DNA from: Ectocarpus siliculosus | Taxonomy: Eukaryota > Sar > Phaeophyceae > Ectocarpales > Ectocarpaceae | NCBI GenBank assembly: GCA_000310025.1 | Contig: FN648619.1 | Coordinates: forward strand, 820,278 to 866,109 | DNA length: 45,832 nt | Direction of reading: 5' to 3' | Shown here: in pieces, positions 10,501 to 22,600 of the stretch | How the letters are laid out: each line of letters begins with the position of its first letter | Position numbering within the stretch: the first letter of the stretch is position 1 | The notes under the pieces: generated by a model | Database searches by the model: none | What the model saw: the letters and a program-made list of their open reading frames with translations, nothing else | What the model was told of the DNA's origin: nothing | Position numbers and translations under genes: made by a program

Positions 10501-13500
10501 GACGTGCACGAACACGCGCGTCAAAACGCGTTTGTCGGCTGGGTCATGTTTGGAATGAAAGGACAAACCGACACGTTTGCTTCCACGCATAATCTCGTCG
10601 AAGCGAGCACATTTTGGTACTCGCGTTCAACTCGAGGACAACAACTGGTGTTTCGATTCGTACGAAGGAGCCAAGTTCTTTCTTCTCCGGTGTGGATAAT
10701 ATTTTCCCGCCTTGGGGCTAGTACATGTCTACGCCAATTGTAGCCATCGTGTGCTTGTGTACAGGGATTTCCCGTGTGGAATGAGGAACTTTGAAAGCTG
10801 GAACGGGGCATCAAACACCGAAGCAATTCAAAAAGGGTTTGGGGTGACACGTCCCCGACAATGGATGGACACGGCAGAAATACCGTAACATTTCTTGGAT
10901 CGGGAGATGTAACCGAGTAGAGAGAGACGCCCGAAGCAATGGATCAGTACCGGCAGGCGCCACGCAGTTCGCTGATTGGTCAGCGCACCTGCGGCAGAAT
11001 TTCCAAAACCCCAAAAAAAACTTTGTCGACGGGTTTCGAACATGGACATAACAAAATATCACCTACATGAACGTGTTTCGCTTTGCGGATTGAGGGTAGC
11101 GGTGGCAACCGCACGAACTGCGTTCTCATGGTCCACCCAATTTTGCAACTTCTCGCCATTTTTCTGGGAAAAGAAGGCTTGTAGGCCCGGTTCCCTTGTG
11201 TGGCAGGTGCTCAGAGAAAATTGTTCTTGAGTTTTTCCGGCCACGCCTCCTAATAAAATTATCCCCGTCATGTACAAGCCTTACGGGTACCTTGTGTGTG
11301 ATGGTCGGTAGACCGAGGAGACTGTTGGCACCCAGCTTCATGCCCTGGGAGTGGCGCAGGACCACGCGGCGCAAAAACGCCGTCACCTCTACCTGCGTGT
11401 CTGTGTTCGGCCTGACGAAATAGGAAACAGGGGGCGCGGACACACCCCGCCGTTCAACCTCTGATCTGCCCCGGGTCCACAGATCGACCAAACTAGGATT
11501 CATACAGATACAATCGAGCATGTATTTTCCCTGGAGAGTGGCACGTGTTCCGGGTGAACCGACGAACATCCCGCGAGAAAAGAACCTTTTCGAAGGACAT
11601 GGTCGGAGTTCCGTTGAAAGGAGACAGCTTGGGGGGGGAGGTTACCTCGGGATGAACTTGTCCTTGACGCCTTGAAGGAGAGATTCTGGCAGACAGAGCT
11701 GCCAGACAGAAAAAACGCGTTTGCCTGTGGCCCAAACGTCAAACCTTCTCAACCAAAAAAATGATAAACGGCTACAGAACGCGGGGCAGCACAGCAAAGG
11801 TCCAAACTTTGGTAGGTCGTTACGTCAGACCTCTTGTCTCCAAGGTCTCGGTCCCGGAACGACCCCGCCACGCCCACAAACGACAGCTGTCTGTTGAGGT
11901 CGGAGAACTTGGAAGTGAAAGGGGTCCTGTTGTTGTTGTCGTTGGCATGGTGCGGCAAGATACGGGGGGCGGGAATAGCATCGGGCGTTTCGCCGGTTCT
12001 TGCTGTTCGGCAAAGCTTCGTTCACAATTTCTTGGGATATATCTGCAGAATGGTCCCCGCAGATTTCCCCAGAAGTCGCGGAAAACAGTGAAGGAAAGAG
12101 AAGGTTGTCGAACGTGGTGCATCCACGACGAAAATAACGAGGTATCCGATGCCAACCGATGAACTGTGACTACGACTGCGGAAAATTATTGAAGGAAAGT
12201 CGCACACCCGTTCGTTTGCGCGTAGATTGGAAGCATGGGGGGGGCGGGGCGGGGGGGTGGTACCTACGGGCTGCCATCGTTGCTAGCATTCCACGCTATG
12301 CTGTATCCTAGTGATCCTGGTCATCAAAAAGTCTCGAAACGATATCTATCGTAAGGTACGTATGTAGAGGTTTCCTCGGTGAACGCTGTCCCCGCATCAA
12401 CGTGGCGCATTCCCATTGTCCGACCACTGGACCGTTTCAACGAGTACCCAGCCTGATGATGTGTTCAAGGGGACCTGCGGTTTATGTTGCTGAGTCTGAA
12501 ATAGGGTTTAGAAAGCGTTTGGTGTGCGTAATCCATGTAACTGGTAGCCTCTAAGCATCAGACGCGCGCATCGACCTCATTATGTATTGTTCTTCACATG
12601 CACCTCATGCCGGATACACACGGCGCGTATGCGAGTAAATCATCGAGCGCGTCAAGGCTAGCAATTTAATGTCATACGCCCAACGTGGACTTGGTGAACA
12701 AAACGTGTGGTAGACCGTCAGTGGGTTCACAAGCAGATGTTCAGTTTCAGAAACAGGTGTGTTGACGTGGGGTCGTCGTCGTCGCTAACTGTTGTTGTCA
12801 TTGTTGTGGTTGTTGTCGTTGATGTTGTTGTCGTCTAAGTTGTTGTCCGTTGTTGTTGTTGTTGGTGGTGGTGGTGGTGGTGGTGGTAGTGGTAGTGGTA
12901 GTGGTTGTGGTGTGGTTGTTGTATGGCGTTGACGACTGGTCTGGACTCTACCCTAGCAATCTTCCGTCCACATAATGGCGAACAGTCGAGTTCCCCTCGA
13001 TCACGATATATCTCGTCGTCAGCGCACAAGTGAAGCAAAATACAGATCGGAAAGCTGCACATTACTTGCGAAATTTGATTCGGTCGATCGTCCAGTATCT
13101 GTACCGCAAAAAATGAAAAATCGAATTGCCTGCACGTACCCGGTCATGCACCAGCGGCGGTTAGCAACCAGCTCCCGGACGGCGTTCGAGCTTCCTGACC
13201 CGTGATTGAGGCTGTGACTCTCATCCAGAACCTGAAGGTTGATAAACGTGACGACCCAGTTCGGTAGAAGACGCTGACGCTAGCTCAAAGAAGTACGTTG
13301 ACCGCATCGCGTAACCACCTAACGTAGTCTAGCCCCGGTTCGGTGACATTTTCGGGGCATGAGCTGTTCATCACACAGGTGACGTCTAGGTGGCCGCGTT
13401 CACGCATGCCTACGCATGTTTCACGCTAGTGTTGGCTTTGAACAATTGTCGGTTGAACGCACTTACGTCTTGTAGCACGTTGGATCAGCTTGTGAAAGCA

Positions 13501-13591
13501 GGAACTGACATTTTCTCCTCGAACCATAAGGAAGGACATGCACTGGAAAGAGGTCACAACGAACGATGATGCGACGACGTTGACAACATCG

Positions 13592-13684
<93 letters not shown>

Positions 13685-16600
13685 GAGTCAACCTGAAGTC
13701 GTGCATGTCCTCAGTCTCCCGCTCCTTCCCGGTGGCACTCTTTTCCGCTTTCCCTTTTCTACACCTGATAGACCCCACACACACCTCAAACGCGTGTGCG
13801 TGTGCGGACAAGGGAATGTTTCGTGACTTCCGTGGCTCGAATCATACTGGGGGGCAGGAATAAAGAACTGAAACAGCCCTCACCACACGCCACCAGCGAA
13901 TCTTCCGTAGAGGTGGGTACCCTTTGTTCCTCGTCGCGTCCATCTTAAGCAAGTGGCACGTGCCAGGTAGAATAACGAGAACAGTCAAACGTCGGCGGGG
14001 TGCTTCGGTGTGGAGTGAAAGGTGCGACCGGGCGGACCTCGATTGGACTAGTGCATTGCGAGGGGGTAAGCCTCGACGACTACAGGAGGTCCAGCTTCTT
14101 CGGTTAGCCAGATGCATCCGATCCCAGCGGGGGGAGCCGAGTATGTGGAGCGAAGACCATGTCTTCCTGCAACGTTGTTGATACCTTCCACATTCGACCA
14201 CGTGCCTACCAAAATATGGTGTGAGGGTCTAGTCTAGACGGGGCGAAATGCCGTGGTAGACGCATGTAGAACTTGTCACCCAAAAGTGTCAAAAGGACTA
14301 AAGGGCCACAAGAACAACAGCTCCTACGCGCTCTGGGTACGACACCGCACATGCCGAACAACAGCTCTAGGAGGGAAAGCGATCGGCAGAGGGAAAAAAG
14401 GGGGAGCTGTGATCTTGAATATGACCGAAGCGTATGGCGTCCACGCCCTCGTCTCTTCTGCTCTATTCGGAAAGAGGAGGTTGGCTCTGCACCAGTATTA
14501 CTCGGAGCGCGGGGGGTGAGGCCGGAAAATGTCGGCGACGGTTGCGCGGAGTGCGTCCCTCGGTGTTGGAGGAGGGTGCTTCAAGTGCAGACAGTCACGT
14601 GCAGCAGTCAGTCTCTCGATGGTGCTTGGCAGTCATGGTGCAGCCCTTCTACTCTGGCACTACATAGGACAGGGGGAAGGAAACGCAAGTACGTGTTGTT
14701 ACGACGGACGACCGCACTCCCACCATGAAACCGTTCTCCTCAGACACAACGTGCCTAGACATTGACCATTTACATGAATATCTCGATACTTTGAAACAGT
14801 TCCACAGAGCCGAAGACGCCAAGACGAACGATGGACAACAAAAGTCACCTGGACTATCCCGTAGGTGGTGACCACCATGTCGAACTTTGCGAGGAAGGCC
14901 GGGTCCTTCTTACGGTGGTACCCGCCGTGGTAGGCGTAGATCGACAGCGCGCTGCCGCACAGACGCTTGGCCTCCTGCGCCGAGCGTGCAAGCATAGGGT
15001 TTCCCACACGAACGAGCGTGGACAGATGTCTCCTAAGCTTTCGCAACCGTAGCATGCCGTACAAGGACATTTTTGTGGAACTGGACAGGCTCAAGATGCT
15101 CTAGGCACGCGAATCTTCTTGTTTCGGTGAAACAAGGGCGCTTGAACTAGACCGGAGGCGTAGTCTACATAGTGCTCCTCCGCGTAGTCTACATAGTGCT
15201 CTTCAATGGGTGGGTGGAATCGGCGTCCTTCGAAGAAGGCCCTGAAGGGACCAGTTTCAAAAGCGGGTTTCAGAAATAATGTCAGAGACTTGTAACTGAT
15301 GGTAGAGTATGTGGGGGTTCTTCCTACTGCCCTCAGAAAATCGAGGCCTGTTCAGTTGCTAGAGAAACGAGGTACGCCTGTTCAATTTCTAGCAGTCGCT
15401 ATCACCCCAGTCTGTCGGACAACCGGCCCTCGATCTTTCGCAGACCATCAACTTCATCAGAGCGAAAACGTGATCCCCGAGGTCAAAGGATTTCATTAGA
15501 ATGCAACAATAGGTACAATATTGCTATCCCAACTGTACCGGAGCGGTTGGATGGTGAAACGACTTTTTACATACCACGACGACTACAACTACACCAACAA
15601 CAACAACATCGAACAACAGCGGCACAACGGCAACGACGGCGACAAACCTGAGGGAAACACTGCATACATACCTCTACCCACTGCCCGACGAGCGACACTT
15701 TGCACACCACCAGGGTTCCCGTGGACACCACCTTTCCTGGAGCTTTCGTACCCCCCGAGGTAGACTTTGGGGCGACCATCGGGGTGGCCTTTACATGTCG
15801 ACATCGGGGTCATCGGCATGCAACGGGACATCAAAGGACCCCCCAAGGGTGTGAAACCAGGACACGGAGCAACTGCAAGAGAAAGCCGCCCTTGACTTCG
15901 TACCTAGTTGCTTCCCCAAAGTAGAATTATTTATTTGCGGGTCACCACTTAAGGCATTTCAAACTTGGGTGCTGCCCTCCCTCTTTGCTTTACGGTTGAA
16001 CATCGACTTCAGGTCGTTTTGCAGTGCGACAAAGTTTGTCCCCGATCAACTCGAGCCACGAAACCCCCTAGACAGCCACGATGATGGATGCGGTTGGGGT
16101 AACCGACCGTATTCCTGGAATTCAATGTTAGTTTCGTCCTCCGCCGCATGGCTCTAACGGGGTAGGTAGGTGCACGAATGTAGCGAGGAGGTCCAAGTGC
16201 TCGAGGGGAAACATGGAGAATCCCGCAAATATCACACGCGCATCTGAAGTAGTCGCCGACAACATCCACGCCAGCCGAGTTTGACTTGTTTTTCCCGGGT
16301 TGTTCAAGGGCGTCATGTGTCTGCCGCTAGAGCAATTTCCGAAGTGCATACTACTGCATGTCGCAGATTAGTTTATTGTCGTCCTTGTTGGGAACCGGTA
16401 CATACACTCTCCCTTTTCTGTGCCACTTCCCAATTTCTAAGAGAACAGGTAGCCGAGTTTTGCCAGGACAAGTGCTGAGAACGTCAAGCCAACACTTCCA
16501 ATTCTACCCCAGCCCATCTCGAAGCCGCACCTGTTTGCCGGTGATGGGTCCCCACTCCTTCTCGTCGAGCGGAACTCCCGGGGATGGGGTTTGGGGTGGA

Positions 16601-19600
16601 TGTATCAGATGGAGGGCCAGCGTGGCGGCAGTCTTGCCGAGTCCCATCTCATCGCACAGGAGGCCACCCTAAACAGAAGCCAACATGTACAGAGTTGATA
16701 GGCAGGCAAGGACAAGTTGATTTTCTCGGCATGTGTGTGCAGCACAAACCCTGGATTCGCTCCCGTCGTGTAGGCAAACTCGATATTCGGGAGACGAATG
16801 ACACAACACGGCACGAAGTTGGTTATCCTTGAAGGTTCATAGTGATATACGGTAAGCAAACGGGCCGTTCCTTCTCGGCCGCAAGGGGGGACAGCCTTGC
16901 ACGACCAAATGCAGAGTTTACCGAAGGGATCGTGCGCCAAAGGAAGGGTACAATTCTACATAAACAATACACGATGTTGACACGACGAAGTCTCTGGGCC
17001 ATACGGCCAAGAGCAAGAATCGTATGCAAGCCCTCAGGTACTCGTTAGATAGTCTCCAGGCCTTCGCCAGTGCGAAATCGTCTGCGATACGACGACACCA
17101 TGGACATCTCTTCGTTTGGCCGCCGATCGACCCGACACAGCAGTTGCGCCAAAGTGACCAACGTACGCCCGAGCGCTTGAGAGAACCAAGGAACGAGCGA
17201 CGAGCGCTTGGCGGCCAAAATATATGACAGCTCTAGACAGTTCAAGACCGGAACCGGCGTTTTTTTCGTCTTCTCTTAGCCAAATGGTCGGCATGAAAAC
17301 CTGTTTGTGAGAGGCGCAGCCGAGAGCCGATATGGCAACGGGGGGACGGCACAGATCTCTCACTTTTGTCCCGGCTTTGAAGGGGTTCTTGACGGTGAAC
17401 TGGTTCAGGGCGGGAGAGTACCAGCAGCGGCGAAACTCGCAAGAGCGGTCGTGGTTCTGATCAGATGATTGGACAGTTGAGAGCAAGCGGTGGGCGACAA
17501 ACCACACCATCGGGCTTCAGGGCGGCCGACGTGTAGCGCGGTGTTCTAGTTGAATATTCGCTTCCTGGAGTACATCTCACGATGCAAAGTTCCAGCCTGA
17601 CCGCCGAACTCGGACGGTGGAGTGAAAGAGAAAAAAATAGAAACTGTGCAGCGAACCTGATAATCCATTCGACCTTACTCCAAGGAGACTTCGTCTTCAA
17701 ATGGCCACTTTGTGTTACGAACCTCTAGACCAGTTATCCGGCGAAGAACCTCAAATATATATATATCGATTTTTGGCGCTATCCGCAGTGGACACCTCGC
17801 GAGACGCCCTAATCGCCAAGTGATTTGTTTGGCGTCTTGCGAGTAGGGCAGCAACTCCCTAAGGTTGGTCGCAGCGTCTGGCCCCCAACTTACCGCTGGC
17901 ATTTGAGGGTGGGGGGGCAACTCCACCCAGAGGTGCTGCATTGCGCCCCCTTCCAGCACTTCCTGGTCATACATCCACTGGGTGGCTTGCAGCTGGTGCT
18001 CGAACAACTGCACCGTCAGACACTGTCACAAGCGGCAGAATGAACACCAGCGCGAGTCAGAGAATCAGCCGTGACGTAAAGTCGCTGAAAAGATTATCGG
18101 GCGATACGGGAGTTCGGACTACACGCGGGGAAGAGAGAGAAATGTCCATCTCCAATTTCTAAAGTATTTCGAGACCCCAGAACAGCGGTGGCGGGAATGA
18201 CTTACGTCCGGCTGTTTGATCAGGGCCCCGTGTTGCACGTTCTCCAGCACCTTGAGCAGCTGGAGGAAGCAAGACGTCGACAAAGCGAGGCCGAAAGCAC
18301 CGGTCAGCAAGGCCACGTGATTGTTTCAACAACGCGCAACAAGTTTTGAGCCGGCAGGTCAGCAGGGTCGTGAACATGGCGTTGCGAAAATCTCCCCCCG
18401 AGTCATGAACAAGTGTGCGGGGCATTGCTGTCGTTGGCGTGCCCGAATCGCTGGGCGGGGAAGAAAAACAAACGAAAATATACTCCGAGCATGGCCTAAC
18501 TTAGGCTGTTCTGGTCAAAACCAACGTCACGAACAATGACTCGATCACCTCAGTTGGATTGTGGACCAGCTTGGAGACAATGCTCGGGCTTCTCTCCTCC
18601 GCGCGAACGCTGTTAATCAGTCCTTCAAGGGTGACATCTGTCGACGACTGCCCACCGTATCCCTGGTGTGATATATAGTTGCAGGAAACAGATCATTCCC
18701 GAGGCTAGTGTGAACAGAACTACGGGTGATCATGTTTCGGACTTTCGCTCTGATCGCCCAGACCAACCACCTGAGGAGCGTAGAACTGCCTTTCGAGACA
18801 TCAAAATTGGAAGTACAATGCAACAGCATTCGAGTCAAGAAAAATGAAACAGAAAACGAAGCCTCTCATTAATGACACACGAAAATACGAATCGCTCGCA
18901 TGGGGGGGGGCAGACACAGACCCGACAACTTCTCCCAGCCTAAACCTCAAGACTGCACCCGTCTCCGCTGTACTTTGACATCAGACTCACGAGGTGCGCC
19001 GGTTTTGACGGCCGGAATTTCCGCCCGGGTCCGCCGACCACCGCACCGCCGCTGGCAGCCACCCCGACACCAAGCTCGCTGGCGTCGGCGCCTCCGCCAA
19101 CCGTCCCGGAACTTCCGCCATCGCCGCCGGAGTTGGAAGCAGCGCCGAAGGTGTTGACGAAGGGCTGGCTCGTAGGGGCGGTGGGCGTCGCGGGCTGCGG
19201 CGGAAAGTCATACTCTCCTTCCTCTTCTTCGTCGTCGGAACCGAGTTCGGTTATCGCGCGCTGTTTCCCCTTGTTCTTCTTGGTGACGGCGTTGGCGCCG
19301 GAGGGCGCAGGGGGGATGGAGGAGGAGGAGGACGTGGGGGGAAGAGCCGGGGGCGACCCGCAGGGCGAAGGGGAGGTGGAGGAGGAAGGAGTACGGGGAA
19401 GAGAGGGGGAGGGGGAGAGGTAGGACGCCGAGGACGAAAGAGGAGAACAGGCGGAGGAGGCACTGTCGGCCTCGGCGTTCTGGTTCACTGCAGTGTGCAG
19501 TACGAGTCTCTCCACAACAGGCATGAAGTCCACCAACCGGTGGTTTTTCTCGGGGGTGTAGCTCTTGCCGACTCGCTCCTCTAGACTATACCCCCGGGAA

Positions 19601-22600
19601 AGAAGCTGCGTGCGGGTCAAGAGGCGGGGGCGTAACGAGGTGCACGAGAGGATTCGGTAGATTGTTCCCAGTCTCCGGTGTGGTCCTTTTTCATTTCCTT
19701 CTACAGTACTTACAGGGGCGAATAGGAACCCAAAGATGGGCTACTGGGCCAAGCGAGTTGACAACTCGCCGCGTTCCACACCCGTACAAGGTGCTGAGAG
19801 GAGAGAACCGATCACGTAGGGAGAGGAGCGCACCCATATTGTTCAATACAAAGGGCCGACCGGAAGGCTCGGTGCATGTATGTTGGTGTCCGTATCCCGC
19901 GGTACCGGTCTCGACACGCCTGGTACAGGACATCAGGCGGAAGTCACCTTCGTGATGAGGACGACCTCGACGGTGAAAAAGCCCTTAGTGAAGCTAGGGT
20001 CGCACTCTGCCCGCATTTCTACGTCGATCAGGGATTCCTTGTACGCGTTCTTGAGCACCTGCAAGAGCTGAAATGACAGGACCGGCAAGTTCGGACCGGA
20101 CGGAAAGGTTGGCACCGTGATCCAAAGCTGTGGGATTGACGCACGGTGCGAAAGAGGCTCTGCCAATGTTTCTGCTGGTCGTCAAGGGTTGTTTAGGACG
20201 AAAAGGGAGTCAATCAAGAATCCCAGGTCTTCGTGGTGAGTTAAGAGGGTCAAGGTCCGATCGCAAACGTGGGTGTGCTGTGGCGATGCTCGTGGGTCCA
20301 CCATATTCATTCCTGTGGAACGTATTCCACGCCGGTAAACATCAGAGCGACGTCGATTGGTGGGTTTGATACCTGGGTGTCTTCTGGCTGTTCCAGTTGG
20401 AGAGCACCGTGCTTCTGAAGTACGTCTTCCCAGATGGTCACAGGCAGTGGGGTCCGCGAAACGAAAGTCTCGAAATGCGCCTGAAGGCAGGTGCACGTGA
20501 GATGACGGAGGAGTGCCGATCGAGAACAACGTTCGGCCAAACATTGTTCTCGAGATGACGTGCGTGCGACAAGATGGCATGTTACGCACCACCCAGCAGC
20601 AAGTGCATATGAATTTCCATGCGAGGAGGGCAGGTGGTTTTGAATCGTCATGTTACGTGCCCGTTCTCGAAGTCCGAAGTATCCCGTAATGATGGAGAGC
20701 ACGCGATTCAGCGAAGATTATCTCACCACGCATGACATCCTTAACTTATGTGCTGAAGTCTTTCAACTGAGGATTAGGGATAGGGACATGCATACAGAAA
20801 TATTGTTGTCCCTGCACTGAAGGTTGGCTAAAAAGGGACTTCAACAAGACCGCAATCGTTCACTTGGCCTGTGGTCTGCCTGCCTACTTGCTTGCGTCAC
20901 CTTGCGCTTGTCGAGAGACAGCGGCTCGGGTGTTGTGATAGTGAATACGAGGTCGCTCACGACACCGAGAAGAACGCTTCTAGGCTTCGATGACCCCGAC
21001 TGCCAAAGGTGAGTGACGATTAGACGGACGTATTTCGGCATCGCTTTTGTTGGCGTTGTTGGCGCTACATTTGACTGTACGGTGGCGGTTTCGTTGGTGT
21101 CGTCTTGGCCCTGAATGCTACCTTCAATCGCGTGATCCAGACTGGAAACGATGCACTTTTCGCATGACCCGTGCACCTAAATCATCTGCAGGACAGGTTC
21201 TACTAATACTACCTTTGAAAGAACAAGAGATTCCAGTTGCTGGGCATAACGAGTGAATTTGATAGAGCTGCTGCGGGCTTTGATGAAAAAATGCGCTTCT
21301 GTTTGCCTCGATCTCCGTCCGATGTGGTGACCCGATTGTCGGAGAGACACAGGCGTTTGAAAAAAGACGGCTGCAACACGACGAGCGGGACTAGGCACAA
21401 TATTTGTTCGGTTGATGCATCCGGATTTCGGTGTGTGCGTTTTTACACAGAGTTTTTCCGCGAACCCGGCCCCCCTGCAGATGTCGGGCACCGAACCCCA
21501 CCACAACGCTGATTCTAGCGCCAAGGCGTACGAGGGTGAACCATGTCGTTGTACGGCGAGTGAAGGCAGTTGAGTTTGCACCAGGCTGGGGAGAAAATGT
21601 TAATCCTTCCAAAAACATCAGGTATACTCACAGTCCACTTTGAAGCCCAGGGTGTAGGAAGTGAGGCTTCTTGGCGGTTGAACCTGCTCGCGATGGCCAT
21701 GTCAACCTTCCCCCCGTCCTCTTGTGTCTGTCGGAAAGAGAGACGACGAAGAACATAGGATATCGAAATTGAACATGCAGCCCATCGTCGGCAAGCACTT
21801 CGTGGTGGCGACGGGCCGCTTGGCATTCACTGGAAATTAGTATAAAGGGAATGGCACGCCTTGCGAAAGCAAACTACATAGATGCAGGAGGATCGCTCAT
21901 ACTGGATGGTGATCGCGATGGCATTGGTTGAACAAACGCCATAATACAGCTCGACCCACGTTGGCAAGGTCTGGTGTTGCTATGTATTCCCTGCCGATAA
22001 TAATCCTTCCGATTTTCACTAAACACGAAAACGATCTAGTTGGTTCAGAACCGGATTGGCTACTTCCGATGACAAAGTGGGAGTGACCTACACGACATTG
22101 AAGCATGAACAAGTGTCCAAGCATCAGTCCAGCCATCACGGAACAAGCAACATTTCCGCGACGGGAACCAAATGATATTGCGTTTGTCACGGTGGGGACA
22201 GTCTTCATGAACTACGCTCTGATAACCCTGCTGGACACATGCGACCCTTACTGCGGGTCCTTCGATCGCGCCTCCTGATAAAACAAAATATGTTTACATC
22301 ATCATAATGTCTATTCCTGGTCCTGATACAGGTTCGGGAAGAGACTACTCTCATGAGACTGCACTTCCATTTGAGAACCCGCCGGCAAAACAAATAAGGG
22401 CTTCAGTTGAGACCGGGGCTACGCCCCGAGCTAATGTTTAATGGAAAATCACCTTCCGAATGTGGGGCCTGTGTCGTTCTTTGTAGTGCTTCTCCTTCAG
22501 AGCTTGGGCGGTCTTGCTCTTTCCCCGGTGCAAGCGGTGCACCTTTCGCCGCGCAAAGAGCGAGAGAGCCTCTCCCACCGCACTTGCGGAACGACGGCAC

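Noticed and set aside
12237-12260. G-rich run as a G-quadruplex candidate (others at about 4585 and 10178)
   Set aside because: Homopolymer-like G tracts are common in introns here; nothing in the context suggests a role.
13554-13811. Open frame with a long poly-Leu run (minus strand)
   Set aside because: It is only the translation of the intronic (CAA)n microsatellite.
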